From Bin87 sp965221295 (GTDB taxonomy: Bacteria > Chloroflexota > Dehalococcoidia > Lucifugimonadales > UBA3495), in the NCBI GenBank assembly GCA_965221295.1, contig OZ244879.1, positions 1,488,001 through 1,552,000 on the forward strand: a stretch of 64,000 nt of DNA. The letters are read 5' to 3'. This document shows, one piece after another, positions 8,048 through 16,563 of the stretch. The first letter of the stretch is position 1, and every line of letters begins with the position of its first letter. The translations under genes and the position numbers were made by a program. Under the pieces are notes generated by a model. It was not told where the DNA came from. It searched no databases and saw only the letters and a list, made by a program, of their open reading frames with translations.

Positions 8048-9253
8048 ATGCCCTTGGCCTTAGTCAACGCGAATTTGATCGATTCGGTCAACCCAAGGGT
8101 TGTTCCCAATGCCAGCGTGCTTATCGAAGGCGGAAGAATCGTCCAGGTTGTCGAAGGTCGCCTCCCGTCGCTTCCCAGGGATACGCAGGAGATTGACCTG
8201 GAGTGTGGGTATCTCCTGCCGGGCCTTTGGGACGCCCACGTGCACCCGGAGTATCCGGTACCTCCCGGAACCACGCCAGCACAGGAAACCGCGAACTTTG
8301 GCCGCGCGTTGTCTCTGGCGCTCACCGAGTCTGGCATAACGTCGGTGCGTTGCGGTGGCGCCGCGCACTACATGGATGTTGCCTGGAAACGAGCCTTCGA
8401 TTCCGGCGAACTGCCGGGGCCACGCGTGTTCGCTTCCGGGTACTTTTTGACCACCACTGGTGGGCACTTTCTCACGTCTGGCCAGGCTAGGGAGTGCGAC
8501 GGTCCCTACGGGTTCGTGCAAGCCATCCGGGAACAGATGAAAAACGGGGTTGACCACATCAAGCTCAACCTTACCGGCGGCATCATGGGGCCCGACTGGG
8601 ACCGCCATTGGCATTCTTTCCTGCTTGAGGAGGAACTGGCGGCTGCTTTCGCCATCTGCCGGCAGCGCGAATTTCCCGTCATGGCACATGCCGCCAACCC
8701 CGACTCGGTGAAGTCCGCGCTGCGCCTGGGCGCCCACTCGGTCGAGCACGGTTACATAATGGACGAAGAGTGCATCGCCGTGTTGTCGGAATCGCCAACT
8801 TGGTACATGCCCACCCTGGCGATTTCTCACCTTACCGAAGGGCAAGCCCAGGACGAGCACGAGAGGCGCTGGTTGGCGGAACGCAACATCGCCGCTGATT
8901 TGCAATGCCGAGCCGACGCCGCGGCCTCCGAGCACGCTTATTGGTTCCGCCGCGCCCTGGATTCCGGCGCCAAAATGGCCTTGGGTTCGGACATACGACC
9001 GCTCAAGGACGGCGCCCTGCTGGAGATGGGCTTGTGGGTGCGCGACGGCGCCACCACCTGGCAAACCTTACAGGCGGCCACCCGCAACGCGGCGGAACTG
9101 TGCGGCGTGGGCGAACAACTCGGCACGGTTGAACCGGGCAAACTCGCGGATCTCATCGTTGTGGCAGAAAATCCCCTGGATGACATTGCCAACCTGCGGC
9201 GACTCCAGTTGGTCTTCAAGGAGGGCCGCATCCTTTCGGACAAACGCGAATAA
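8048..9253 (+). CDS. Metal-dependent amidohydrolase (imidazolonepropionase/prolidase-like)
   Basis: Cytoplasmic TIM-barrel hydrolase of the amidohydrolase superfamily, 401 residues, acting on a C-N bond of an unknown substrate. An N-terminal beta-sandwich strand pair (LVNANLIDSVNPRVVPNASV) leads to the metal motif DAHVHPE (His-x-His near residue 64). A Lys in HIKLNLTGG could be the carbamylated bridging residue. His is found in MAHAANPDSVK and VEHGY, and the catalytic Asp in LGSDIRPL. The C-terminal GTVEPGKLADLIVV strand is typical of the superfamily. The ATG has GGAGG nine bases upstream. Transcribed alone, divergent from rpsB and convergent with the next gene. Confidence 0.88.
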   Translation: MPLALVNANLIDSVNPRVVPNASVLIEGGRIVQVVEGRLPSLPRDTQEIDLECGYLLPGLWDAHVHPEYPVPPGTTPAQETANFGRALSLALTESGITSVRCGGAAHYMDVAWKRAFDSGELPGPRVFASGYFLTTTGGHFLTSGQARECDGPYGFVQAIREQMKNGVDHIKLNLTGGIMGPDWDRHWHSFLLEEELAAAFAICRQREFPVMAHAANPDSVKSALRLGAHSVEHGYIMDEECIAVLSESPTWYMPTLAISHLTEGQAQDEHERRWLAERNIAADLQCRADAAASEHAYWFRRALDSGAKMALGSDIRPLKDGALLEMGLWVRDGATTWQTLQAATRNAAELCGVGEQLGTVEPGKLADLIVVAENPLDDIANLRRLQLVFKEGRILSDKRE

Positions 9254-9383
9254 CCCGGAGCAGAGCTGACCAGTCCGGCAACCGATCAGCGCCGCCGGTC
9301 GTTGCAATGCGGACTGAACATAACATCATCCGCAATGATACAAAATCGAGGCGCTCCTCAAAATCGCTGAGAATGGATGGCTT

Positions 9384-9417
9384 CCCGCTGGGTTCCTGCC
9401 GCGCCAAGCCCAGCGGG
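9384..9417. terminator. Inverted repeat between convergent genes
   Basis: A perfect 9-bp stem, CCCGCTGGG (9384-9392) with CCCAGCGGG (9409-9417), has a 16-base loop. It lies between the 3' ends of the amidohydrolase and cyclase genes. No T-run follows on either strand, so it may be a factor-dependent stop or an mRNA-stabilising hairpin. Nothing else is seen in 9254-9485. Confidence 0.35.
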
Positions 9418-9485
9418 ATTGCTGGGGCCCAAGTGATTTGCGGTACTCTGGCGCCGATACTGATCCGTGCAGCGCGGCAGGACTG

Positions 9486-10406
9486 CTACAGAATCGCCAC
9501 GGGATTGACTGGAGAACCGGTGCCTCCCACGACCCGCAGCGGGTTGATGGTCAGCATGAACTCCCACCGTCCCGCCTCCGCGCAGGCTTCGGCCAGGGGT
9601 TGCAACAGCGCGTTGTCCAACAGGCCGATCCCGTACGCGAAAATGCTGCCATGCACCGACCAGGGAAGGTCGTAACCGTTGGGCGTATGGTCCATCATGT
9701 CCCATACCAGCACGCAGCAATCGCTCTGTCGGATGAACTTTAGGCAAGACGCATGGAGTCCAGGACGCAAGGTTGCATCACTGCCCCAGAGGGGGTTGCC
9801 GTCAGCGTTCCACTTTTCGCGGCCGCTGTACACCACCAGCGCGTCGCCCGGTTCCATCTGAACACCCTGGGCGTCGCAGATGTCCTGCAATTCCCATCCG
9901 TGAACCGGGGTCTCCTGGGTCACGTAATCGACGCCACGATGTCGCGGCACGTCTAGGAGGACGCCGCGCGTGATGATCCCTTCCTTCCAGTGTTCAACTG
10001 AGCCGAACTTAGCGCCGTCGAACTGAATCATCTCGCTGGGGTCTTTGCCGTTCCACATCCCGTTGGAATCCCACACGTGGCACAGGGCGTCCAGGTGGGT
10101 GGTGGCGGTTCCGTGGTAGGAAACGCCGTAGTAATCGGTGGACATCCCGCCGCCCGGTTCGCGGGGGCCTTTGCGCATGTAATGGATGGCCGGGGTAGGA
10201 TTGTTTGGAGCGGGCGTAACCGGAAACTCGCGGCTCAACGAAACCGCGTGGCCGCTTCGCACCAACCCGGCCGCCCGCCGACGCTTGGCGTCGTCAACCA
10301 TGTTTACCGCGCCCTTTTGGTCGTCTGGTCCCCAGCGGCCCCAGTTGACATCGTCCTTCAGGTAGCCCAGCACCTCTGCCTTGGTGGGGGTTTGTCGCGT
10401 GGTCAT
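9486..10406 (-). CDS. Cyclase family protein (metal-dependent hydrolase, kynurenine formamidase-like fold)
   Basis: Member of the putative cyclase family (PF04199), which includes KynB-type formamidases and polyketide-associated hydrolases. The metal motif is seen as HGTATTHLDALCHVW near the middle, matching the H-G-T-x-x-D-x-x-x-H pattern. The ATG at 10404-10406, preceded by GGAGG, gives 306 residues; the longer frame adds a poorly conserved leader. It lies 79 bases downstream of the TenA-like gene on the same strand, so the two may be cotranscribed. Substrate unknown. Confidence 0.86.
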   Translation of the reverse strand: MTTRQTPTKAEVLGYLKDDVNWGRWGPDDQKGAVNMVDDAKRRRAAGLVRSGHAVSLSREFPVTPAPNNPTPAIHYMRKGPREPGGGMSTDYYGVSYHGTATTHLDALCHVWDSNGMWNGKDPSEMIQFDGAKFGSVEHWKEGIITRGVLLDVPRHRGVDYVTQETPVHGWELQDICDAQGVQMEPGDALVVYSGREKWNADGNPLWGSDATLRPGLHASCLKFIRQSDCCVLVWDMMDHTPNGYDLPWSVHGSIFAYGIGLLDNALLQPLAEACAEAGRWEFMLTINPLRVVGGTGSPVNPVAIL

Positions 10407-10485
10407 GTCTCGTCCCTCCGGCGCAGGTTGCGCGTTGGGCAAGGTTGCCACGTCAAGCTGGCGATGGCAAGAGACTGGGTCTAGT

Positions 10486-11175
10486 TTATGATCGCGCTGA
10501 AGCGTCGTCGCCCCAGGTGACGCCATGGTAGCAGGCGTCCCAAAATTGGCGTTCGTAGCGGAGCGTCGTGCGGAAGATTCGCTCCAAATTGGCGGCCTTG
10601 GCGGCGCTGGCCTGGGCTCCGGCGTGGTTCAGGCGACCCTCGAACCACTCAACCAAGTCGCCCAGCACAGCGGGGCTGTGAATGTCGATCCAACCTTGGT
10701 ACACCGCGTTGTTGGGTTTGACGCCGGCATTGATGAGCCTGGTTGCCCAGTCCAAATACGTTCCCTCTGTGACATAGAACATGGCCAGCAGGTCTTCCAG
10801 GTCGCCCTCCCATGCCGTTCGCACCATGAAATCGCCGAAGGCTTGGGTTACCGGGTTGGCCTCGGTTTGACGGTATTCCTCGGCCGATACACCCAAGTCG
10901 TGGAACCCGTTGAGAAACAGATCGTTTTCGGCGGAAAGGAAGTTGGCGAGGAATCCATTGAGTACCTTGCCTGCTTCGTAATCCGGAGCGGCCTTGGCGA
11001 TGGCGATGGACGTGAGCTTCACCAGGTCAGAGCAGAACACGTAGTCCTGCCGGAAATAGTTGCGAAACTTGGCAATGTCGAGCGTCCCACCGCCCATCTC
11101 GGTCACGAACGGGTGGGTGACCATAGCTTCCCACAGAGCGTGGTGCCGGGTCCGAAGGTCGTTGACAAATGGCAC
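10486..11175 (-). CDS. TenA/THI-4-like protein
   Basis: All-helical TenA-fold protein of 229 residues, related to aminopyrimidine aminohydrolases of thiamine salvage and to PqqC-type oxidases. The N-terminus HHALWEAMVTHPFVTEMGGGTLDIAKFRNYFRQDY fits the family (helices 1-2), and the C-terminal ERQFWDACYHG fits its last helix. The nucleophilic Cys of B. subtilis TenA is not seen at the expected place, where the sequence reads AMFYVTEGTYLDWA. It may therefore be a TenA_E-type or a repurposed member. The start is GTG at 11173-11175 with GGGAGGG upstream. The neighbouring cyclase-family hydrolase suggests a shared small-molecule pathway. Confidence 0.85.
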   Translation of the reverse strand: MPFVNDLRTRHHALWEAMVTHPFVTEMGGGTLDIAKFRNYFRQDYVFCSDLVKLTSIAIAKAAPDYEAGKVLNGFLANFLSAENDLFLNGFHDLGVSAEEYRQTEANPVTQAFGDFMVRTAWEGDLEDLLAMFYVTEGTYLDWATRLINAGVKPNNAVYQGWIDIHSPAVLGDLVEWFEGRLNHAGAQASAAKAANLERIFRTTLRYERQFWDACYHGVTWGDDASARS

Positions 11176-11231
11176 TTTGCGCCCTCCCAGGCGGCCTTTC
11201 CTCCCGGCTACGGGGTTTGAGGCACGATTGC

Positions 11232-11666
11232 TTAGACCGCTTCAGCCAGGCAGCCGAAAAACCTGTCCATCATGCCCTTGGCCACCGACGCCATCATGCG
11301 TTGACCAACGCGGGCGACTGGTCCACCCACCTGTGCATCGGCATGAACGCGGACGTTGGCGCCGCCATCGCCATCCGGCTCCAACGCGACTGAAGAAACG
11401 CCGTTGGCGAATCCCAAGTTGCCTGAACCTTCAATGGTCATGGTGTAGGAATTGGGCGGGTTGAGATCCGACAGGGTAACGGTAGCGGTGTAATTTCCGC
11501 TCACCGGTCCCACGCGGGCTGTCACCGTTGCGCGGTATCGATTCGGTCCATCGGGTTCAATGCTGCGGCACCCGGGGATACAGTCCGCCAACGCTTCGGG
11601 ATTCATCAGAGTATCCCAGACCGCTTCCGGCGGCTTGGAAAAATGGTATTCGCCGGTAAATTCCAT
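11232..11666 (-). CDS. CoxG-like SRPBCC family protein
   Basis: A 144-residue START/SRPBCC-fold protein resembling carbon monoxide dehydrogenase subunit G (PF06240). The N-terminus FTGEYHFSKPPEAVWDTLMN and the following DCIPGC are typical. In CO dehydrogenase clusters CoxG is a membrane-recruiting accessory factor, but no coxMSL genes are in this window, so its partner is unknown. The upstream TATAAT lies only nine bases before the ATG and there is no Shine-Dalgarno sequence. The transcript is therefore probably leaderless. Confidence 0.83.
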   Translation of the reverse strand: MEFTGEYHFSKPPEAVWDTLMNPEALADCIPGCRSIEPDGPNRYRATVTARVGPVSGNYTATVTLSDLNPPNSYTMTIEGSGNLGFANGVSSVALEPDGDGGANVRVHADAQVGGPVARVGQRMMASVAKGMMDRFFGCLAEAV

Positions 11667-11675
11667 GGTGGCTTG

Positions 11676-11681
11676 ATTATA
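11676..11681 (-). promoter_or_regulatory. -10 box giving a probably leaderless coxG-like transcript
   Basis: The minus strand reads TATAAT ending ten bases before the ATG at 11664-11666. Usual spacing would start the RNA within about three bases of the start codon. No strong -35 is seen. Confidence 0.45.
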
Positions 11682-11809
11682 GCAAATGTTAACGACGCCA
11701 ACTTAGGCGTGGGAGACACTTGGTCCCGGTCGACCCTCAATTGGCGGGAGTTCGATTTTCCCGTCGGCGGACGGTCCAAACTCACGAAATTCACCAAGAA
11801 CCCGCTGAC

Positions 11810-11842
11810 TTGGGGGCAACCAATGGTTTGGGGGCAACCAAT
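11810..11842. repeat. 15-bp tandem direct repeat, possible operator
   Basis: TTGGGGGCAACCAAT occurs at 11810-11824 and again at 11828-11842, a period of 18. Each copy contains TTGG and CCAA as an inverted pair. It lies in the 284-base gap between the CoxG-like gene and the amidase, in which I see no gene. Confidence 0.45.
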
Positions 11843-11950
11843 TCCGCTTATCGCCTTACTTGCGCCCTTCTAGCGATTATGGGGAACGCGATACCGGCAT
11901 TAGGAGAAATTTCAATTGCCGGTGGGTTGCTGTTTCCTCCGAGCCCTACG

Positions 11951-13210
11951 CTATCGGGCGTCTGCGAGGAGCAGGGCGTTCAACAGGACCTGCGCGCCAT
12001 TGGCGCAATCTTCGGGAGCGCTGTACTCCGCCGGCGCATGGCTGATGCCGTTGACGCTGGGCACGAAGATCATCGCTGCCGGAGTGATGGCTGCGATGGC
12101 TTGGGCGTCGTGGCCAGCCCCGCTGGGCATATCGATGGTCGCCAATCCGGCCACGCCGGCGGCTTCCTCCACCAGTCGCTGCATATTCCCAGATATGGGA
12201 ACCGAAGGCGTGTTCCGTTGCGCCGTTACTGTGACTCCCACCTGTTCCGCGTGGCCAACTTGCTCGGCGGTGCGGCGCAATTCGACCTCGGCCGCGGCCA
12301 GCGACTCCATGCGTTCGTCACGGAACTCCACGCCCATCTGGACCCTTCCTGGGATTACATTGCCTGCGTTGGGGTGCACGTCCATGCTGCCCACGGTTCC
12401 AACACGGCAGATTTCCATCTCGCCGGCAATGCTCCGCACTTTCAACGCGATTTGCGCCGCCGCTGACATGGCGTCCCTCCGTAGCGACATTGGAGTGGTG
12501 CCGGCGTGGTTAGCTTCACCCACAATGTCCACATGGTACACCGAGCGTCCGGTGATGCCGGTGACGACCCCGATGGGATAGCCTCCCCGGTGCATCATAG
12601 GCCCTTGCTCGATATGCAACTCCAGGTAACACGCGAATTCGTCCGGCCGGCGTCGGGCCTCCGCAATGTGAGAGATGTTGCCGCCGATGTCGGGCAGCCG
12701 CGACGCCAACGTAGATCCATCGTCATGGATCGCGGCATAATCCTCAGGCTCCCAGAGTCCGGCCACGGCGCGACTGCCCAGCAGCCAGCGGTGGAACCCA
12801 GTCCCCTCTTCGTTGGTGAAGACCATGACCTCAAGCGGATGCCTGGTGGTTAGGCCAGCGTCGGCCAGGGACTGCGCCACTTCGATGGCGGCGATCACCC
12901 CCAACGCGCCGTCATACTGACCGCCGGCGGGCACCGTGTCGGTGTGCGAACCCATCACGATGGCGGGCCGAGCGGGGCCGGCCCCTTCCACCCGACCGAT
13001 GATGTTGCCCGCGGCGTCGATTCTCACCGTCATGCTGGCGCGGCCCATCAGGTCCATGACGAAATCCCGGCCGGCCACGTCGTAATTGGAGAAGGCCACC
13101 CGCTGCATCCCCTCTTCAGTATTGCCGATCCTCCCCAGGGCGGCGAGATTATCGTTCAGGCGGGCGGCGTTGATCGTCACCGAGCCGGCATGGGTGTGTG
13201 ATGTGGTCAA
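11951..13210 (-). CDS. M20-family N-carbamoyl-L-amino acid amidohydrolase / allantoate amidohydrolase
   Basis: Zinc-dependent hydrolase of about 419 residues that removes the carbamoyl group from N-carbamoyl amino acids or ureido compounds. Metal and substrate motifs are clear: GSHTDTVPAGGQYDGALGV (first His and bridging Asp), TNEEGTGF (Glu-Glu), LELHIEQGP, GAGHDAQ, and VNGISHAPAE with the last His. The start is a TTG at 13208-13210 behind a perfect AAAGGAGG with seven-base spacing. A possible -10 TATAAT lies at 13362-13367 on the same strand. Close relatives are HyuC, AmaB and AllC; the exact substrate cannot be decided. Nothing else is seen in 13211-13447. Confidence 0.93.
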   Translation of the reverse strand: MTTSHTHAGSVTINAARLNDNLAALGRIGNTEEGMQRVAFSNYDVAGRDFVMDLMGRASMTVRIDAAGNIIGRVEGAGPARPAIVMGSHTDTVPAGGQYDGALGVIAAIEVAQSLADAGLTTRHPLEVMVFTNEEGTGFHRWLLGSRAVAGLWEPEDYAAIHDDGSTLASRLPDIGGNISHIAEARRRPDEFACYLELHIEQGPMMHRGGYPIGVVTGITGRSVYHVDIVGEANHAGTTPMSLRRDAMSAAAQIALKVRSIAGEMEICRVGTVGSMDVHPNAGNVIPGRVQMGVEFRDERMESLAAAEVELRRTAEQVGHAEQVGVTVTAQRNTPSVPISGNMQRLVEEAAGVAGLATIDMPSGAGHDAQAIAAITPAAMIFVPSVNGISHAPAEYSAPEDCANGAQVLLNALLLADAR

Positions 13211-13447
13211 GGTTTAGCCTCCTTTCGGTTCGGTCTGGGAGTTGATCCACGCAACGACCTGACGTTTGGCGGGCCAGGGGCGAAGACGCCTGGCGGCTCC
13301 TGGCCGTCAGCGTCGGGATTCGCTGGTGGCCCAGGAGGCCGGTTCAGCGCTGCCCGTTGCCATTATAGCGGACGGTCGGCATCATTCTGGGCGGCCTTGA
13401 CGCTAGCTCCAGATGGGCCAACTCCGTTCTGGCCTAGCGAAACCGGT

Positions 13448-14650
13448 TCAGGCCAGAACGTCGAATCCGTAGCCGGAGCGGTTGAGATTGCCCTCTTGAA
13501 AACGGGCGAACCGGAGCGGTGAAATGTCCATCGTGGTGGCTGCTCCGTCTCCGATCAGTTCTGCCATCAACACGCCCACCATTGGCGACAGTTTGAACCC
13601 GTGTCCGCTGAATCCGGTGCACAAGTACAATCCGTCGATGCCATCGACCCGGTCCATGATTGGGTGCGAGTCTGGAGTGTTGGTGTACAGGCCAGCATAT
13701 CCGGCGGCGAGTTCGGCGTCGGCAATCGCTGGAATGCGGCGAGCCAAACGCTGCCACACATCGGCGATGAAGGCCGGGCTGGCTCGCTGGGCGAATACTT
13801 CTGGGTTGTCCACCACGTCGGAATGGTTGCCGTTGCCCACGAGTGTCAGGTCCTGACCCTCGGGCCGGAAATAGATTCGGTTGCTGATGTCGGCGCCCCC
13901 AGGATGGTAGGGAATGAGATCTAAAGGGCGGCGGAAGTGCAACACCTCGTGGCGCGTGGCGACCACCGGGGCTGCGATGCCGTGTGATTTCAAGAATGCC
14001 GCCGACCAAGGGCCGGTAGCGATCACGGCTATTTCCGTTTCGATGCGGGAGCCGTCGGTTGCGACCACGGCGACGACCCTGCTTCCGTCAGCGCTGGTTT
14101 CGATTTCGGTGGCGGGAGTTTGCAACTTGATATCTACGCCTTCAGCCCGGGCCCGCGTCGCGTAGGCGTACGCCGTGCCTGATGCGTCGGCGTGCCCGGA
14201 ATAAGGCTCGTAGGCGATTGCGGCGGCGTCTTCCACCGCAAAACCGGGAGCCAGGCTGGCCGCATCCCCAGGTCCTATGATGTCGGTCATGACGCCCACT
14301 GACTGCTGCGTCGCAATGTTGCTGCGGAATGCGTCCAGGTCGTCCGCGCCAGCGAATACCAGGTAGCCGGTTTCAACATAACCGCAGTCGCCGCCGATGA
14401 TCTCAGCGAAGTTGCGGAAGACGTGCAGGCTTCGCCACGCCAGCTCAGCGTTCACCGCGGTGGAGTAATGCATCCGGATGGCGCCGCTGCTGCGGCCAGT
14501 GGAGCCGCTGCCCAGCGTATCGCGTTCCAGCGCTGTGATGCGCCTGATGCCGTGCCGATGAGCCGTCAGCGCCAGGTTGCAGGCGATGCTGCATCCCATC
14601 ACGCCGCCACCGATGATGACGGCGTCGGCGGTTTCATTGGTTGTTGTCAT
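13448..14650 (-). CDS. FAD-dependent amine/amino-acid oxidoreductase (DAO family)
   Basis: Flavoprotein of 400 residues related to sarcosine oxidase beta subunit, glycine oxidase and dimethylglycine dehydrogenase. The N-terminal Rossmann motif is AVIIGGGVMGCSIA, followed by the STGRSSGAIRMHY segment that contacts FAD. The C-terminus has YTNTPDSHPIMDR and the conserved GFSGHGFKLSP flavin-binding loop. It probably oxidises a C-N bond of a methylated amine or amino acid, which would fit the neighbouring carbamoylase in nitrogen-compound catabolism. The ATG at 14648-14650 has GGAGG rather far upstream (13 bases). Confidence 0.93.
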   Translation of the reverse strand: MTTTNETADAVIIGGGVMGCSIACNLALTAHRHGIRRITALERDTLGSGSTGRSSGAIRMHYSTAVNAELAWRSLHVFRNFAEIIGGDCGYVETGYLVFAGADDLDAFRSNIATQQSVGVMTDIIGPGDAASLAPGFAVEDAAAIAYEPYSGHADASGTAYAYATRARAEGVDIKLQTPATEIETSADGSRVVAVVATDGSRIETEIAVIATGPWSAAFLKSHGIAAPVVATRHEVLHFRRPLDLIPYHPGGADISNRIYFRPEGQDLTLVGNGNHSDVVDNPEVFAQRASPAFIADVWQRLARRIPAIADAELAAGYAGLYTNTPDSHPIMDRVDGIDGLYLCTGFSGHGFKLSPMVGVLMAELIGDGAATTMDISPLRFARFQEGNLNRSGYGFDVLA

Positions 14651-14808
14651 GAAGGTAGGGATCCTCCGACGTCAATTGCTGTCGCATGGGGCCGATGGCG
14701 GCGTGAATCTCTAACGGTAGCCCGAGCTCGGCTCTAGGAAAAGCGGCCGAGTCGCGTCGCTTTTGACGCAGGGATCCGCGCGCGTGACAAGGCAGCGGTC
14801 ATACCATC

Positions 14809-15210
14809 CTACTCTCGCTCTTTAGACCTTCGCACTCGGAACGACGCGGCGCGTTGCCTGCGCATCCAGTTCAGGAACGACGCGACGCGCGGGTTGGCCC
14901 GCAACGACTCCACACTGTTCAATTCCTCCGCCAACGTGGTTTCGGAAAACATCGCGTGAACCTGCCGGTGGCAGGTGGAGCAGAGCCGGGCGGTGGGCCC
15001 GTGGTTGCCACCTCGGGCGCGCGGCACCAGGTGGTGCACCGTGAACCGTTCGGCGGGGCGTTCGCACAGGGCGCAGTGAACATCCATCGGGTTGATACGT
15101 CCAAGGTGGGAAGCCCGACTTGCCGCCGTTTCGTGGTCATGCGCTGGAGCAGGGTCGGTTTGATTTCTCCTGGCCCCGCGCGAGCGGTGGCGGGCCCGTC
15201 GCTTAGCCAT
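14809..15210 (-). CDS. HNH endonuclease family protein
   Basis: Small 133-residue protein with two zinc-finger-like pairs around an HNH core: CALC, then RFTVHHLVPRARGGNHGP (histidines of the beta-beta-alpha metal finger), and CSTCHRQVHAMF. The N-terminal 40 residues are basic and poorly conserved, so the inner Met of MDVHCALC is an alternative start. The ATG at 15208-15210 overlaps the stop of the upstream gene in the 8-base string ATGGCTAA, suggesting translational coupling. Such stand-alone HNH proteins are often defence or mobile-element nucleases; the role here is unknown. Confidence 0.85.
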   Translation of the reverse strand: MAKRRARHRSRGARRNQTDPAPAHDHETAASRASHLGRINPMDVHCALCERPAERFTVHHLVPRARGGNHGPTARLCSTCHRQVHAMFSETTLAEELNSVESLRANPRVASFLNWMRRQRAASFRVRRSKERE

Positions 15211-15691
15211 TGCCGTTAGAACCCCAGGTATCCAGGAACCGCCAGCCGGGCAGATCGACCTGCCACTGGGCGTCTTCGTACAACATGGGAATCATCAATC
15301 CCGACATCAGGCGGCTGTGTTGCACCACCGTTTCGTCGGTGACGCCGAAGGGCAGGAATACGAAGGCGTGCTGGTCATCGACGTAGCGTGTCGGGGCCGC
15401 GGCCAAGTCGGACAAGTCTTCCAATGGCCACAACCGAAGCACCGTGGTGCGGAAGTCGTCCAGGAGTGAGACCCGCATGGGATGATTGGAATCGTAGGCG
15501 GCGCGATAGGCGACCTGCATGTCGATGCTCAGGCGCGTTGCCCAAACGCCCATGCGCATCCCCCGAGTTTCCTTGGACAACATCGACCAGGCAAGATCCA
15601 TGTCTCCGTCCCGGATGGATTCAGCGAACAGGCCGGCTCGCTGTCCCACTTCATCCGGTTCCTGGCTGCGTCGTTGTCCCGGCATTCGCAT
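15203..15691 (-). CDS. Conserved-looking protein of unknown function, coupled to the HNH gene
   Basis: I do not recognise the family. The protein has about 162 residues, no signal peptide and no membrane segment. It has a helical N-terminal half (AGLFAESIRDGDMDLAWSML) and a C-terminal half with a WRFLDTWG end. The N-terminal part resembles accessory helical domains in which a residue-loss or turnover assay is modelled, but this is weak. A longer GTG start at 15721 is possible. Its stop overlaps the HNH start by eight bases, so the two are probably one functional unit. Confidence 0.6.
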   Translation of the reverse strand: MRMPGQRRSQEPDEVGQRAGLFAESIRDGDMDLAWSMLSKETRGMRMGVWATRLSIDMQVAYRAAYDSNHPMRVSLLDDFRTTVLRLWPLEDLSDLAAAPTRYVDDQHAFVFLPFGVTDETVVQHSRLMSGLMIPMLYEDAQWQVDLPGWRFLDTWGSNGNG

Positions 15692-15787
15692 GATGCACCA
15701 CTCGGCTCGGGCGATTATCACGCTACGCGCGCCCCGAATTCGCTTCCATTCTAGGGCTTGCCGGTCAAGGCCGCAAATTGCGCGTCG

Positions 15788-16558
15788 TCAGGCTTGTGGC
15801 AACTCAACCGTGTCTCCAATGCTGACTCGGCCAGGCTTTTCGACGATGCCGTACACGCCGAAATACGCCGCCAACGGATTGGGACGGTAGCCCAGGATGG
15901 CTTTGACCGCGTCGGTGTCCGTTTCTCCGGTGGCAGGATCCTGGTTCACGATGGCACACCGTGGATCCGGAGCCAAGATGCGAACCACTGCATCGCCGAC
16001 GGTGACGGCGCGGTTCATCCACCCGTCCTCTTCGTGGGCGTGGCAGCCATCAAGCAACAGCGTCGGTCGGAACCGGTCGGTGGCCAGGCGCTGGCCATCA
16101 GGCTGGCCCATGTGCTCCGATAGCCGGTCCACCGAGGCGCGGGATAACACCGACACCGGAAATTCGTCAAAGACCTGGCAAGGCAAGTCGGACATCATTA
16201 GCGTTGTCGGTTCCCCGCAGAATGCGCTGATCGCTTCTGTCCAGTTGCCTCGCATGGCTCGACCCCTAACGCGCCGGTCCCACACCCGCGTCCATACCGG
16301 CTGGTCCAGCTCCGGTTGGCCGCGCAGCGTGGCCCCGTCTGGAAAGCGAATGGTCAGCTCCTCTCGATCCGCGTCCCAGGATGCCGTCAACTGCGCCAGT
16401 TTGCCCATCTGCCGGCGGGTGAGCAGACGGCCGTGTTGGTTGACCAAGTAGAAGCGTCGGTCGTCGTGGATTCCACCCAAATCAAGGATGGCGGATTCCA
16501 GCGACGCCAGCGCCATCGACTTGACCGGCGCTATGTTGATTTCGGCGACTGTGATCAT
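15788..16558 (-). CDS. MOSC domain-containing protein
   Basis: A 256-residue protein with an N-terminal MOSC beta-barrel (AEINIAPVKSMALASLESA, then DDRRFYLVNQHGRLLTRRQ) and a C-terminal MOSC domain. The Cys of DPRCAIVNQDPATGE, near residue 201, is the likely molybdenum/sulfur-handling residue. Relatives are YcbX and mARC proteins, which reduce N-hydroxylated compounds or deliver sulfur. It starts five bases after the HpaB-like monooxygenase gene and is probably cotranscribed, so it may act on the product of that hydroxylation or in detoxification. Confidence 0.88.
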   Translation of the reverse strand: MITVAEINIAPVKSMALASLESAILDLGGIHDDRRFYLVNQHGRLLTRRQMGKLAQLTASWDADREELTIRFPDGATLRGQPELDQPVWTRVWDRRVRGRAMRGNWTEAISAFCGEPTTLMMSDLPCQVFDEFPVSVLSRASVDRLSEHMGQPDGQRLATDRFRPTLLLDGCHAHEEDGWMNRAVTVGDAVVRILAPDPRCAIVNQDPATGETDTDAVKAILGYRPNPLAAYFGVYGIVEKPGRVSIGDTVELPQA

Positions 16559-16563
16559 GCGGA

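Noticed and set aside
11720..12466. 248-codon open frame on the plus strand
   Set aside because: Opposite the carbamoylase gene, with no conserved motif
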